A stretch of DNA of 64,000 bases from Sphingopyxis microcysteis. Lineage in GTDB: Bacteria > Pseudomonadota > Alphaproteobacteria > Sphingomonadales > Sphingomonadaceae. The position numbers and the translations under genes are program-made. Below, in pieces: positions 52,000-60,920 of this stretch (its first letter is position 1; each line of letters starts with the position of its first letter). The DNA lies in NCBI RefSeq assembly GCF_012274265.1, contig NZ_JAANYY010000002.1, positions 1,584,810 through 1,648,809 of the forward strand. The letters run 5' to 3'. Below the pieces are notes generated by a model. That model had not been told where the DNA came from. It was given only the letters and a program-made list of their open reading frames with translations, and did not search any database.

Positions 52000-54015
52000 C
52001 TACCCGAACGGATCTCCCCGCCCGGTCGCATAATGCGCCATTGCCATCGTGGTCCATTGCGCATTCACCCGGATGCAGCTCGGAAACACGCTCGCATCGG
52101 TGACCAGTACATTGGTCGTCCCGTGCACCCGGCAGCCGAGGTCGACGATGCCATGCGCGGGGTCTTCGTTGATCGCATTGCCGCCATGCGGGTGGCTGCT
52201 CGACAGCGTCACGTCGTCCTGTTCGCGAATCGCAGCGGCGAAAAAGGCATCAACGTCCATGTCGGGCGTCACCACCTGCCCCCGCGCCAGCGCCGGATAG
52301 CATTCGATCGCCCCGGCGGCGAAATGCACCTTGGTCAGCGTCGCCATCGCGTCGCGCAGCACCGGCAGATCGTCGGTCGGATCGAGGCTGAACTGCAATT
52401 TGTCGCCCGTCACCCGCCCGCGCCGGTCGGCGGGAAACAGGATGCCCGCCGAATGCACGCGGCCGAAATTCTTCATCCGGCTCGCATGGTCGGCGAACCA
52501 GCCGGGCATCAGCGACGCCATCGACATCGGCGGCTGAAAATGGCTTTCGAGCAGATAGTCGCCGACATCGACATAGCTCGACATCTGGTCCTCGTCCCAC
52601 GCATTGCCGCCGACTCCCTCGGGCATCAACGCAACGACCGGCGAGGCGACGTTGAGCGACACCTGATAACCGGTGCCGTCGATGTCGCTGCGGTCGAGCA
52701 GCTTCGACGAGGCGATCGTGCCGCCCGCGACCACGACGCCGACGCGGGCGCGCACCATTTTCCGCACATCGCCGGGCAGGATCAGCACCACCGCCTCGGC
52801 CTCGCGCCGCCCGTCATAGGCGGTCTGCCAGACGATCCGCTCGGCCTTCGTATCGGGCAGGATGCGCGCGCCAAAATCGCGGCACGCCGCGGGTAGATAG
52901 GTCTGCGCCACGCCCATCCGCCGCCCATAGGGACAGCCCGAATTGCAATAGCCGCAATAGGCGCAGGCGTTGGGTGTGTTCGGCGGCCCGAAATTCTTGG
53001 CGAACCAGTCGGTGACCGCGCGCGCGTCGCGCGGATTGCCCGACTGCGCAGCATAGGTCTTCCACCCCTCGATCAGATGGGGGCCGTTGTGGCGCCCGCT
53101 GCGCGGTTCGATGCGGGCGATGCCCAGCTTTGCCTGCACCGCGTCGTAACTCGCGTGGAACGCTGCGGCGTCGATCGGCGCGCCGATGGCGGCCCATTTC
53201 GCCAGCACATCCAACGCATCGGGATGCGTCCGTCCCGCTTCGTTGACGCGCAGGCAGATGCCGTTGTTGATCGTCGACGATCCGCCGACGCAGCGCCCCT
53301 GGAACACGACAAAATCGCGGTTGGTCGAGGTCTGGAGCGCGCCATGCTTGTAGAGGCTGGCGATCATGTCGAGTTCGTGGTGGTTGATCTTGGGCGACGG
53401 GAAAAAAGGTCCCGCCTCGACGATCAGCACCTTATAACCCTGCGCCGCGATATTATGCGCCGCGACCGCCCCGCCCGCGCCCGACCCGATAACGACTACA
53501 TCATATTCGTCGCCCAGCGTTGTAGCATCAAGAATATGCGCTTCGTCGATCTCGCGGCCGACGACCGGTTTGATCTCTACCTCGCCATCGCCGCGGACAC
53601 GGTGTTTCGGCAGCTTGAACCCGATCTGGCGGTGCACCGGATTGGCGGCATTGGCGTCCTGATCGCCGGGCTCCAGCCCCGGCTGCCAATGGCCGTAATA
53701 GCAGGCGTAAACGATGCCGCGCAGCCGCGCCATGTCCTGAAACAAGTCGATCTGGCTGTTCTGAAGCCGGTTCTTCAGCTTGGCGGCGCGCCCCGCAACA
53801 TCATCCTCGGTAAAGAACGGCCCGCCCAGCACGACCTCGGTCGCGGTCAGCGACAGGCGGATTTCATCGAGCTTGGTCCCGCCGACCTTGGCGAACAGGT
53901 CGCAGATATTGTCGACCACCTGATCGGCGGTAATCACCATCTCGGCGCCATGAAAAAGCGCCTCGGTCAGCGCCTTCAGAAATTTGAGCTGCCCGAAATT
54001 AAACGGTGCCGTCAT
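52000..54015 (-). CDS. GMC-family oxidoreductase
   Basis: This FAD-dependent alcohol oxidase or dehydrogenase has 671 residues. An extra helical N-terminal domain (about 1-165) precedes the FAD motif VVVIGSGAGGAVAAHN near 174-189. A cysteine cluster CAYCGYCNSGCPYG lies in the middle. The C-terminal SSHPHGGNA and VNAQWTTMAMA supply the GMC catalytic His and Asn. The N-terminal domain plus cysteine cluster resemble long-chain alcohol oxidases. Substrate and electron acceptor are unknown. I chose the ATG at 54015. Confidence 0.85.
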   Translation of the reverse strand: MTAPFNFGQLKFLKALTEALFHGAEMVITADQVVDNICDLFAKVGGTKLDEIRLSLTATEVVLGGPFFTEDDVAGRAAKLKNRLQNSQIDLFQDMARLRGIVYACYYGHWQPGLEPGDQDANAANPVHRQIGFKLPKHRVRGDGEVEIKPVVGREIDEAHILDATTLGDEYDVVVIGSGAGGAVAAHNIAAQGYKVLIVEAGPFFPSPKINHHELDMIASLYKHGALQTSTNRDFVVFQGRCVGGSSTINNGICLRVNEAGRTHPDALDVLAKWAAIGAPIDAAAFHASYDAVQAKLGIARIEPRSGRHNGPHLIEGWKTYAAQSGNPRDARAVTDWFAKNFGPPNTPNACAYCGYCNSGCPYGRRMGVAQTYLPAACRDFGARILPDTKAERIVWQTAYDGRREAEAVVLILPGDVRKMVRARVGVVVAGGTIASSKLLDRSDIDGTGYQVSLNVASPVVALMPEGVGGNAWDEDQMSSYVDVGDYLLESHFQPPMSMASLMPGWFADHASRMKNFGRVHSAGILFPADRRGRVTGDKLQFSLDPTDDLPVLRDAMATLTKVHFAAGAIECYPALARGQVVTPDMDVDAFFAAAIREQDDVTLSSSHPHGGNAINEDPAHGIVDLGCRVHGTTNVLVTDASVFPSCIRVNAQWTTMAMAHYATGRGDPFG

Positions 54016-54128
54016 CGCCCTGCCCCCAGTTTGCCCTGCGCCCAAGATGGCGCGTTATAGCGAATGAGGGCAAGGCGTATTGTATGGAAACGGCGGCGCG
54101 GAACGGAGCGAGCGCCCCTAAGCCGATC

Positions 54129-54217
54129 GTCGCCCCCGCGCAGGCGGGGGCCGCAATCGGTCTGATCCTGCGCTGCTGCGTAACACCGACAGCGGCCCCC
54201 GCCTGCGCGGGGGCGAC
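54129..54217. repeat. Paired inverted repeat, GTCGCCCCCGC type
   Basis: Arms of 26 bases (54129-54154 and 54192-54217) are perfect complements. Each contains an inner hairpin of the CCCCCGC(G/C)...GCGGGGG kind. One arm is the same sequence as the terminator hairpin at 10348-10377. It lies between the GMC gene start and the exported repeat protein end. Confidence 0.8.
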
Positions 54218-54223
54218 GGCGGT

Positions 54224-55375
54224 TCAACCTGGTCCCTGCGCCAACCATGCCAGCCAGAAAAAGCCCAGATCGGTGTAACGCCCACCCGCCGGATCGTCCG
54301 CCGCGACGCGAAACGCTGCCTCTGCCTCGCTGCGCTGTCCGGCGTTCAGCCGCATCATGCCCGACCGGACCGCTGCCCCCGCCGCGCTTGGCGGCTCCGG
54401 CCGCACGACACCGGGCCGCGCAATCGCCCGCTCGACCTCGGCGATGATTTCGCGCGTCGGCGACGTGGCGGCGTCGAGCAGCCCGCGCTGCGTCCCCTCC
54501 GCCAGCACAGCCTTCGCTTCGCGCGGCTGGCCCGCTTCGTTGAGCAGCTGTGCCATCCGTTGATATTCCGCCGCCTGCGTCAGCACGCCCACTTGGCGGG
54601 TCAGCCGAAACAGGTCGATTTCCAGCGCCCCCTCTGTGGCGACCAGTTGCCGATACACCACCAGCGCGATGCGCCAGTTTTCGCGGGTCGGATAAGCAGC
54701 GACCAACGCGCGCGCCGCATCGACGCCGGGCGCAACCAGCTGCCCCTGCTGCGCAATGCTCAGCCGTTGCCGATACCAGCCCTCCGCCACCGGCTGTCCC
54801 AGCGCCGTCCGCGCCGCGATCGCGCGCGTGAGCAGGTCCATCGCGCCCACCGCATCCTGTTGCGCCAGCCGAACCTGCGCCACATTGGCCAGCGCGTCAG
54901 GATCGGCGGGGGTCAATTCGGCCAGCCGCCCCCACAAAGCGCCCGCGGTATCGAAATCACCGGCGCGATAGGCGATCTGCCCGCGGGCCGCCAAATGCCC
55001 GACCAGCCGTTCGGGCCGCGTCAAGGGGCTGGCAATCAGCACGTCGAGCGCCCCGGCGCGCATGGCATCGTCGCCGCGCCGATTTCCGATCTCCAGCTCA
55101 TACAGGGCCAATGCGAAGCGTGCGTCGCGACTGTTCGCCACCCGCCGGGCATCGGCGAGCGCGCGATCCTGCCGCGCCGACTGCGTAGCGCGCGCCAGAT
55201 TGCCCAGCGCCGACAGTGCGCGCATTTCCTGCGCCGACACGGCGAGCTTGCTGCCGCCGATTTCCATGACGGTGCTGACATTGCCTTGCGCGTGGGCGGC
55301 GGGCGATGCCGCGAAACTGGCGCTGACGAACAGCGCAATCGCGGCGGCGAGGCGAGCGCGCGAACGCAACCGCAT
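54224..55375 (-). CDS. Exported helical-repeat (TPR-like) protein
   Basis: This 383-residue protein has a signal peptide (about 1-30, ending AHAQG) and a mature part of repeated Ala-rich helix pairs. Examples are GDFDTAGALWGRLAELTPADPDALANVAQ and AGQRSEAEAAFRVAADDP, which fit tetratricopeptide repeats, split here only for listing. I do not recognise a specific family. The ATG at 55375 gives the signal peptide directly. A GTG at 55426 is less likely. Probably periplasmic; the partner is unknown. Confidence 0.72.
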   Translation of the reverse strand: MRLRSRARLAAAIALFVSASFAASPAAHAQGNVSTVMEIGGSKLAVSAQEMRALSALGNLARATQSARQDRALADARRVANSRDARFALALYELEIGNRRGDDAMRAGALDVLIASPLTRPERLVGHLAARGQIAYRAGDFDTAGALWGRLAELTPADPDALANVAQVRLAQQDAVGAMDLLTRAIAARTALGQPVAEGWYRQRLSIAQQGQLVAPGVDAARALVAAYPTRENWRIALVVYRQLVATEGALEIDLFRLTRQVGVLTQAAEYQRMAQLLNEAGQPREAKAVLAEGTQRGLLDAATSPTREIIAEVERAIARPGVVRPEPPSAAGAAVRSGMMRLNAGQRSEAEAAFRVAADDPAGGRYTDLGFFWLAWLAQGPG

Positions 55376-55707
55376 TTGTCGACCACCCGCGTTCGACTGA
55401 AGCTCGCGAAAGGCTCGGTTCGCCACGATAGCTGTTCACCCAAAGGATCAATTGACCTTGAAGGACTACGCTCGTCGCGCAATGCTTACAATGGCTTGTC
55501 CTCTTTGGGGTGGGGGGCGGACCTTCTGCTCCCCGGCGAAAGCCGGGGCCCAGCCGACTTCGGTCGTTCCTGCACATCTTCTCTTCTGTCATCCCGGCGA
55601 AGGCCGGGATCTCGCCGGTGCGTAGATCCGATAGGGTGAGATCCCGGCCTTCGCCGGGATGACGAATTTGGTCAGGAGCAGCGTCTGGTCGCCAGCCGCC
55701 GTGCCCC
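55376..55707. other. Intergenic region between malate synthase and the TPR-like gene
   Basis: These 332 bases hold no supported gene. They include a CCCCGGCGAAAGCCGGGG hairpin near 55530 and the inverted repeat pair at 55588-55663. The promoter of the TPR-like gene should be in the part next to 55375. Confidence 0.5.
55588..55663. repeat. Paired inverted repeat, second copy of the 46285 type
   Basis: Two perfect arms of 26 bases, GTCATCCCGGCGAAGGCCGG... at 55588-55613 and its complement at 55638-55663, match the pair at 46285-46361. Only the spacers differ, which shows a mobile or actively homogenised repeat family. Confidence 0.8.
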
Positions 55708-57813
55708 TTACCCCGCCTTCTTCGCCAGTCGATATTTGTGCAGCAACGGCTCGGTATAGCCCGACGGCTGCGCCACGCCCTCAAAGATCAGCGCGCGCGC
55801 CGCCTGATAGGCGACCCCCTCGGGCGTCAGCTTTTCGTAGAGCGGATCGCCCGCATTCTGTGCGTCGACCTTGGCCGCCATGCGCGCGAGCGCGGCGTCG
55901 ACCTGATCCGCCGAACACACGCCGTGGAGCAGCCAATTGGCGAGCGCCTGGCTGCTGATGCGCAACGTCGCGCGGTCTTCCATCAGGCCGACGTCGTCGA
56001 TGTCGGGCACCTTCGAACAGCCGACGCCCTGATCGATCCAGCGGACGACATAGCCCAAAATGCCCTGACAATTATTGTCGAGCTCGCGGGTGATCTCGGC
56101 CTCGCTCCAGTTGCGTCCGGTGGCGACGGGGATGTTCAGCAATCGGTCGAGCGACGGCACCGCCTCGCCCGCGATCTCGCGCTGCCGCGCGAACACATCG
56201 ACCGCATGATAATGCAGCGCGTGCAGCGTCGCGGCGGTCGGCGATGGCACCCACGCGGTGTTCGCGCCCGATTTCGGGTGGGCGATCTTGGCGTCAAGCA
56301 TGCCGCGCATCAGGTCGGGCATCGCCCACATGCCCTTGCCGATCTGCGCCTTGCCGCTGAGCCCGCAGGCGAGGCCAATGCGGACGTTGCGGTCCTCGTA
56401 GGACGCGATCCAGTCGCTCGCCTTCATCTCGCCCTTGGGGATCATCGGCCCCGCGCGCATGCTGGTGTGGATTTCGTCGCCGGTGCGGTCGAGGAAGCCG
56501 GTGTTGATGAAGACGATACGGTCCTTCACCGCGTGGATGCACGCGGCCAGGTTGGCGCTGGTGCGCCGTTCCTCGTCCATCACGCCGACCTTGATCGTGT
56601 AGCGCGCGAGGCCGAGCATATCCTCGACCGCGTTGAACAGGCGATCGGTGAAGCCGCATTCCTCCGGCCCGTGCTGCTTGGGTTTGACGATATAGATGCT
56701 GCCCGCGCGGCTGTTGGTGAGCGTGCCAAGGCCTTTGAGGTCATGGAGCGCGCACAGCGCGGTAATCACCGCATCGCACACCCCCTCGGGCGCTTCGGCG
56801 CCATTCGGCAGCCGGATCATCGGCGTCGTCATCAGGTGGCCGACGTTGCGCACGAACATCACGCTGCGGCCGTGGAGGGTGACCGGCTCGCCCGACGGCG
56901 ACGTCCAGTCGCGGTCGGCAGCCATAGCGCGCGTCACGGTCGCGCCGCCCTTGGCAAAACTTTCGGTCAAATCGCCGCGCATCAGGCCCAGCCAGTTGGA
57001 GTAGCCGAGCACCTTGTCCTCGCCATCGACCGCCGCGACGCTGTCCTCCAGGTCAATGATCGTGGTCAGCGCCGCTTCGAGCACGACATCGGCGATCCGC
57101 GATTTGTCCCCGTCCCGACGTTCCACGCCTCCGGTCAAATCAAAAGACAGCTCGATATGCAGGCCATTGTGCCTAAAAAGGAGACCGTCCGACCAATGCC
57201 CGACCAACTGCGCGGGATCGGCAAGTTCCGGCTGGCCGCCATGCCAATCCCAATCTGCCCAGCTGCCCAATGCAAGCGGCACCGCTTCGTCGAGGAACGC
57301 CTTGGCGCGCGCGATCACCGCGGCGCCGCGTTCGGCGTCATAGCCCCCCGGCTTTGCAGGCGGCGCGTCGAGCGCGTCGGTGCCATAGAGCGCGTCATAA
57401 AGGCTGCCCCAACGCGCGTTGGCGGCGTTCAGCGCAAAGCGCGCGTTGAGCGCAGGCACAACCAGCTGCGGCCCCGCCATCGTCGCGATTTCGGGGTCGA
57501 CATTCCGGGTGCCGATTTTGAACGGCGCGGGTTCGGGGACCAGATAGCCGACATCGCGCAGGAACGCCTGATAGGCTTCCGGATCATGCGCCTGCCCCGC
57601 CCGCGCTTCGTGCCAGGCATCGATCTGCGCCTGCAAATCCTCGCGCTTGGCGAGCAAAGCCGCATTCTCGGGCGCGAATCTGCCCAGCAAGGCGGCAAAG
57701 TCGGCCCAGAATTTGGTGGCATCGATCCCGGTGCCGGGCAGTGCACGCGCCTCGATAAACTCCGCCAGTCGCGAATCGACGGACAGCCCGGCACGGTCGA
57801 GAAATTCGGTCAT
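55708..57813 (-). CDS. glcB: Malate synthase G
   Basis: GlcB condenses glyoxylate with acetyl-CoA to malate in the cytoplasm, allowing growth on acetate or fatty acids. The 701-residue product has the G-isoform motifs GSIYIVKPKQHGPEE, KVGVMDEERRTSANL and FINTGFLDRTGDEIHTSM with the catalytic acidic residues. The length is normal. It is monocistronic. The upstream gap contains TGCA half-sites (57974-57987) of unknown meaning. Confidence 0.95.
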   Translation of the reverse strand: MTEFLDRAGLSVDSRLAEFIEARALPGTGIDATKFWADFAALLGRFAPENAALLAKREDLQAQIDAWHEARAGQAHDPEAYQAFLRDVGYLVPEPAPFKIGTRNVDPEIATMAGPQLVVPALNARFALNAANARWGSLYDALYGTDALDAPPAKPGGYDAERGAAVIARAKAFLDEAVPLALGSWADWDWHGGQPELADPAQLVGHWSDGLLFRHNGLHIELSFDLTGGVERRDGDKSRIADVVLEAALTTIIDLEDSVAAVDGEDKVLGYSNWLGLMRGDLTESFAKGGATVTRAMAADRDWTSPSGEPVTLHGRSVMFVRNVGHLMTTPMIRLPNGAEAPEGVCDAVITALCALHDLKGLGTLTNSRAGSIYIVKPKQHGPEECGFTDRLFNAVEDMLGLARYTIKVGVMDEERRTSANLAACIHAVKDRIVFINTGFLDRTGDEIHTSMRAGPMIPKGEMKASDWIASYEDRNVRIGLACGLSGKAQIGKGMWAMPDLMRGMLDAKIAHPKSGANTAWVPSPTAATLHALHYHAVDVFARQREIAGEAVPSLDRLLNIPVATGRNWSEAEITRELDNNCQGILGYVVRWIDQGVGCSKVPDIDDVGLMEDRATLRISSQALANWLLHGVCSADQVDAALARMAAKVDAQNAGDPLYEKLTPEGVAYQAARALIFEGVAQPSGYTEPLLHKYRLAKKAG

Positions 57814-58027
57814 TTATGCACCCTCTGGTCGGCGCGGCTGCGCCAGTGGACCCGGGGAGGAAAGGGCCAGCGCCCTATGCCGCGATTGGCCCGATATGGC
57901 AATGGCGACGATATCGCGCGCAGGATTTCAGGGAATAAGTTGCGTTTCGACACTTGCCGGAGCCTTCGCCATGTGCATTATGCTGCAACGCACAACAAAA
58001 CTCTCCTCCCCTCTCCAAGGCTAGATC

Positions 58028-58327
58028 ATGAGCGAAACCCGGCTCACCCTGATGGAAGCGATCGCGCGCAAGCGCGTCGTGACCGCACAATATAACGGCC
58101 AGCAAATGAAGCTGGCGCCGCACCAGATGTTCGAACGCCGCGGCGACCTGTTCGTGAGCGCGCTCAACCTCGACAAGAATTGGCGGTCCGACGACGAACG
58201 GCGGCTTGGCCATTTCAAGCTCGACGGACTGGTTTCCCCGGCGATCATCGACGCCGAATTCGACCCCCTCCCCTCGTTCGAGGCCGCCGCGCCGCAAAGC
58301 GACGACACGTTGCTTCTCGCGATTTGA
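58028..58327 (+). CDS. Small WYL-like protein, unknown function
   Basis: This 99-residue protein starts with an AIARKRVVTAQYNGQ strand-turn motif. It continues APHQMFERRGDLFVSALN and then a basic segment RRLGHFKLDGLVSP. That order resembles the ligand-sensing WYL domain (R-x-x-Y, then L-P-H, then Y/F-L-x-A, then R-x-F-x-L-D-R-I) but without any DNA-binding part. The likeness is by eye only. It may be a stand-alone sensor or an unrelated hypothetical. Confidence 0.5.
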   Translation: MSETRLTLMEAIARKRVVTAQYNGQQMKLAPHQMFERRGDLFVSALNLDKNWRSDDERRLGHFKLDGLVSPAIIDAEFDPLPSFEAAAPQSDDTLLLAI

Positions 58328-58417
58328 GCGCCGGGCCCACGCCAAATTGGCGTGGATTGCCGATTGAGCGCACCATGGCTATGGGGTCGCCGAACGCCAG
58401 CCATCGGATGAACGATC

Positions 58418-59644
58418 ATGAAGAACATTTGTCCCCGCACTGTTTTTGCATGGATTCTTGTTTCGCTCGCGATCGCATTTCCATCGCTCGTCGCTGCGCA
58501 GGAAGCCAAGAGCAGGCTCGTGATTCTGGGCGTCGACCATGCCGCCCAACTTGTTGCCGAACGGGACCAGCCCGGCATTTACCCAGCCTATTTCGATCTC
58601 CTGAAGCCTGCGGCGATTTGCATCGAAAGACCGCCGGAGCAGGCGTCTCGTCAGGATTTTTATGAGTTCACCTATGAGGTTCAGGGGATCATCCTGCCCT
58701 ATGCGACCGGCCGGGGCATCGAATTATGTCCGATCGACTGGATGCCCCCGATCGACGACCAGCTATTGGGCTTTGGCGTCGATCTCGACACCCCGCTCGA
58801 AATACGGCGCCCGCAAGGGTTTCAGGGTTTCCTGACGTTTCCCGATGCCAAAATGTTGGACTGGGACTTCTTCGCCGCTGAAAAGCCCGAAACCTTGGCC
58901 CCCGCGCAAAAATGGGCGGCCGAACCAGCGCCGCGCGCCGATCGCGACCTGCCACGTCGCCTCTATCTTTATCGCACTTACATGCAGGCGCAGCGCATTC
59001 GTGCCATCGCGCACAAGAGGCGCGGCCAAACCGTTCTTGTCGTTGTCGGCCACTTCCACAAACCCGATATCGAAGCGATACTGCAGCATGACCCCACGAT
59101 CGAACTGGTACCCGCCACCAGCGTTGGTCGGCCGACCGACGCGGCGGTGCGCGCTGCTACGACCGCGGAACATCGCGGCGCGATCCTCGCGTTCAACCTG
59201 CTCGGAATGCAGGCGGCGACGGGCAACGTGAACTGGGGTTGGATCGAGCGCGTACTCACCGATTTTGCGGGAGCAACACCTTCACCCGAAGCGAAGCTGT
59301 TCCAGACGCGGCACGCAGTGCTGACGGGAAAACTGTCGCTTACCGATGCCGCGCGGCGTTACGAGTTGATCGCCAACGACGCGTCGGCAGCAGTGCCTTT
59401 TACCTGGAATGGCGTCAAGGATCGCTCGCGGATCGATTCGTTCTTCGACCCCTTTGGCAATCTCGATGTGCGGCAACGCGCCCGCGTCGAATTGGCGCGG
59501 ACGCTGTTTGCACAGGAGCAGGCGCGCCGGGCAGAGCAGGCACTCGCGCCCCTCACCACCGATCTTTCGCCGCGAAAGGCGCTACAGCTTCACGGCTATG
59601 CTCGGCTGCTGCAGCCGTCGCCGAAGTCCGAAAAGGCTCCCTGA
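58418..59644 (+). CDS. Exported protein, TraB/GumN-like, unknown function
   Basis: This 408-residue protein has a signal peptide (about 1-27, ending LVAAQ). The mature part begins SRLVILGVDHAAQLV, followed by CIERPPEQ and later RRGQTVLVVVGHFHKPDI. A G-x-x-H motif near the start, a glutamate after CIE and a second G-H-x-H recall TraB/Tiki-type metalloproteins. The resemblance is weak. The C-terminal third is helical. Possibly co-transcribed with the small gene 90 bases upstream. Confidence 0.5.
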   Translation: MKNICPRTVFAWILVSLAIAFPSLVAAQEAKSRLVILGVDHAAQLVAERDQPGIYPAYFDLLKPAAICIERPPEQASRQDFYEFTYEVQGIILPYATGRGIELCPIDWMPPIDDQLLGFGVDLDTPLEIRRPQGFQGFLTFPDAKMLDWDFFAAEKPETLAPAQKWAAEPAPRADRDLPRRLYLYRTYMQAQRIRAIAHKRRGQTVLVVVGHFHKPDIEAILQHDPTIELVPATSVGRPTDAAVRAATTAEHRGAILAFNLLGMQAATGNVNWGWIERVLTDFAGATPSPEAKLFQTRHAVLTGKLSLTDAARRYELIANDASAAVPFTWNGVKDRSRIDSFFDPFGNLDVRQRARVELARTLFAQEQARRAEQALAPLTTDLSPRKALQLHGYARLLQPSPKSEKAP

Positions 59645-59708
59645 CGCGCAGTGCGTCACGCAATCTCGGGGGTCGCCAAACGACTCCACTCGCGGCTATA
59701 GCCGCAGC

Positions 59709-60920
59709 ATGACTTCCATCTCGGCCACCGAAACCGCTACGATCGAGCGCGCCGCCGATGCGCCGATGCTGGCGCAGGTCGAACGCTGGGCGGCTATCAA
59801 CAGCGGGACCGGCAACCTTGTGGGCCTGAAAAATGTTGCGGGCCAGCTCGCCGACGCCTTCGCATCGCTACCCGGCGACATCCGCCTGATCACCCCCGAC
59901 CCGATCGAGAGCGTGGACGCCGCGGGGCAGATCCGGACGACGCAGCGCGGCGACCATCTGCACCTGCGCGTGCGGCCCGAAGCGCCGGTCCAGCTCCTCT
60001 TCACCGGCCATATGGACACGGTATTCGCCGCCGATCACCCCTTCCAGTCGCTGCAATGGCGCGAGCCCGGTGTCCTCAACGGCCCCGGCACCGCCGACAT
60101 GAAGGCGGGGATTTCGGTGATCCTGGCCGCGCTCACCGCGCTCGAAGCCTCGCCGCTCGCGAACCGCGTCGGCTATGACGTGATGATCAACAGCGACGAG
60201 GAAACCGGCAGCCACGCCTCCGCCGCGCTGATCTCCGAGCTGGCGAAGGGCAAGACCGCGGCGCTGACCTATGAACCCGCGCTGCCCGACGGCACGCTCG
60301 CGGGGGCGCGGCCGGGCAGCGGCAATTTCTCGGTCGTCGTCCACGGCCTGTCCGCGCATGCGGGGCGCAATCCCGACGACGGTCGCAACGCGCTGCTGGC
60401 CGCCGCCGACCTTGCGCTGCGGCTCTCGGCGCTCAAATCGGCCGAGCTCAAGGTCAACCCCGCAAAGATCGACGGCGGCGGCCCGAACAATGTCGTCCCT
60501 GATCAGGCGATCCTGCGCGTCAACATGCGGCCATCGACCCCCGAAGCGATGATCGAGGCCGAAGCCGCGCTGCGCGCTGCGGTCGCCGCGGTGTCGCGCG
60601 ACCATGACGTGCACTGCCATATCCACGGCAGTTTCAACCGTCCGCCGAAGCCGCTCGACGCCGCCGCGACGCGCCTGTTCGAACTGGTGCGCGACTGCGG
60701 CGCCGCGCTCGGCCTGCCGCCGATCCGCTGGAACGCGACGGGCGGCGTGTGCGACGGCAATAATATCGCGGCGTGCGGCATTCCCGTGGTCGACACCATG
60801 GGGCCGCGCGGCGGCGCGATCCATTCATCCGACGAATTTCTGATCGTCGACAGCCTCGCCGAACGCGCGCAGCTGTCGGCGCTCGCCATAACCAGAATAG
60901 CGGAACGGGGGACTGTGTGA
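59709..60920 (+). CDS. M20-family metallohydrolase linked to astA-astB
   Basis: This zinc amidohydrolase of 403 residues is of the ArgE/DapE/CPG2 type. LLFTGHMDTVFA, GPGTADMKAGIS and NSDEETGSHAS carry the metal ligands and general base, and a dimerisation domain with GLSAHAGRNPDDGRNA follows. It starts at ATG 59709. Its stop overlaps the astA start (GTGA), so it is translated with astA. It may remove the succinyl group in place of AstE, which is not seen here. Confidence 0.85.
   Translation: MTSISATETATIERAADAPMLAQVERWAAINSGTGNLVGLKNVAGQLADAFASLPGDIRLITPDPIESVDAAGQIRTTQRGDHLHLRVRPEAPVQLLFTGHMDTVFAADHPFQSLQWREPGVLNGPGTADMKAGISVILAALTALEASPLANRVGYDVMINSDEETGSHASAALISELAKGKTAALTYEPALPDGTLAGARPGSGNFSVVVHGLSAHAGRNPDDGRNALLAAADLALRLSALKSAELKVNPAKIDGGGPNNVVPDQAILRVNMRPSTPEAMIEAEAALRAAVAAVSRDHDVHCHIHGSFNRPPKPLDAAATRLFELVRDCGAALGLPPIRWNATGGVCDGNNIAACGIPVVDTMGPRGGAIHSSDEFLIVDSLAERAQLSALAITRIAERGTV

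Noticed and set aside
54224..55426. GTG start at 55426 for the TPR-like protein
   Set aside because: The ATG at 55375 directly begins a normal signal peptide, while the longer form would bury it.
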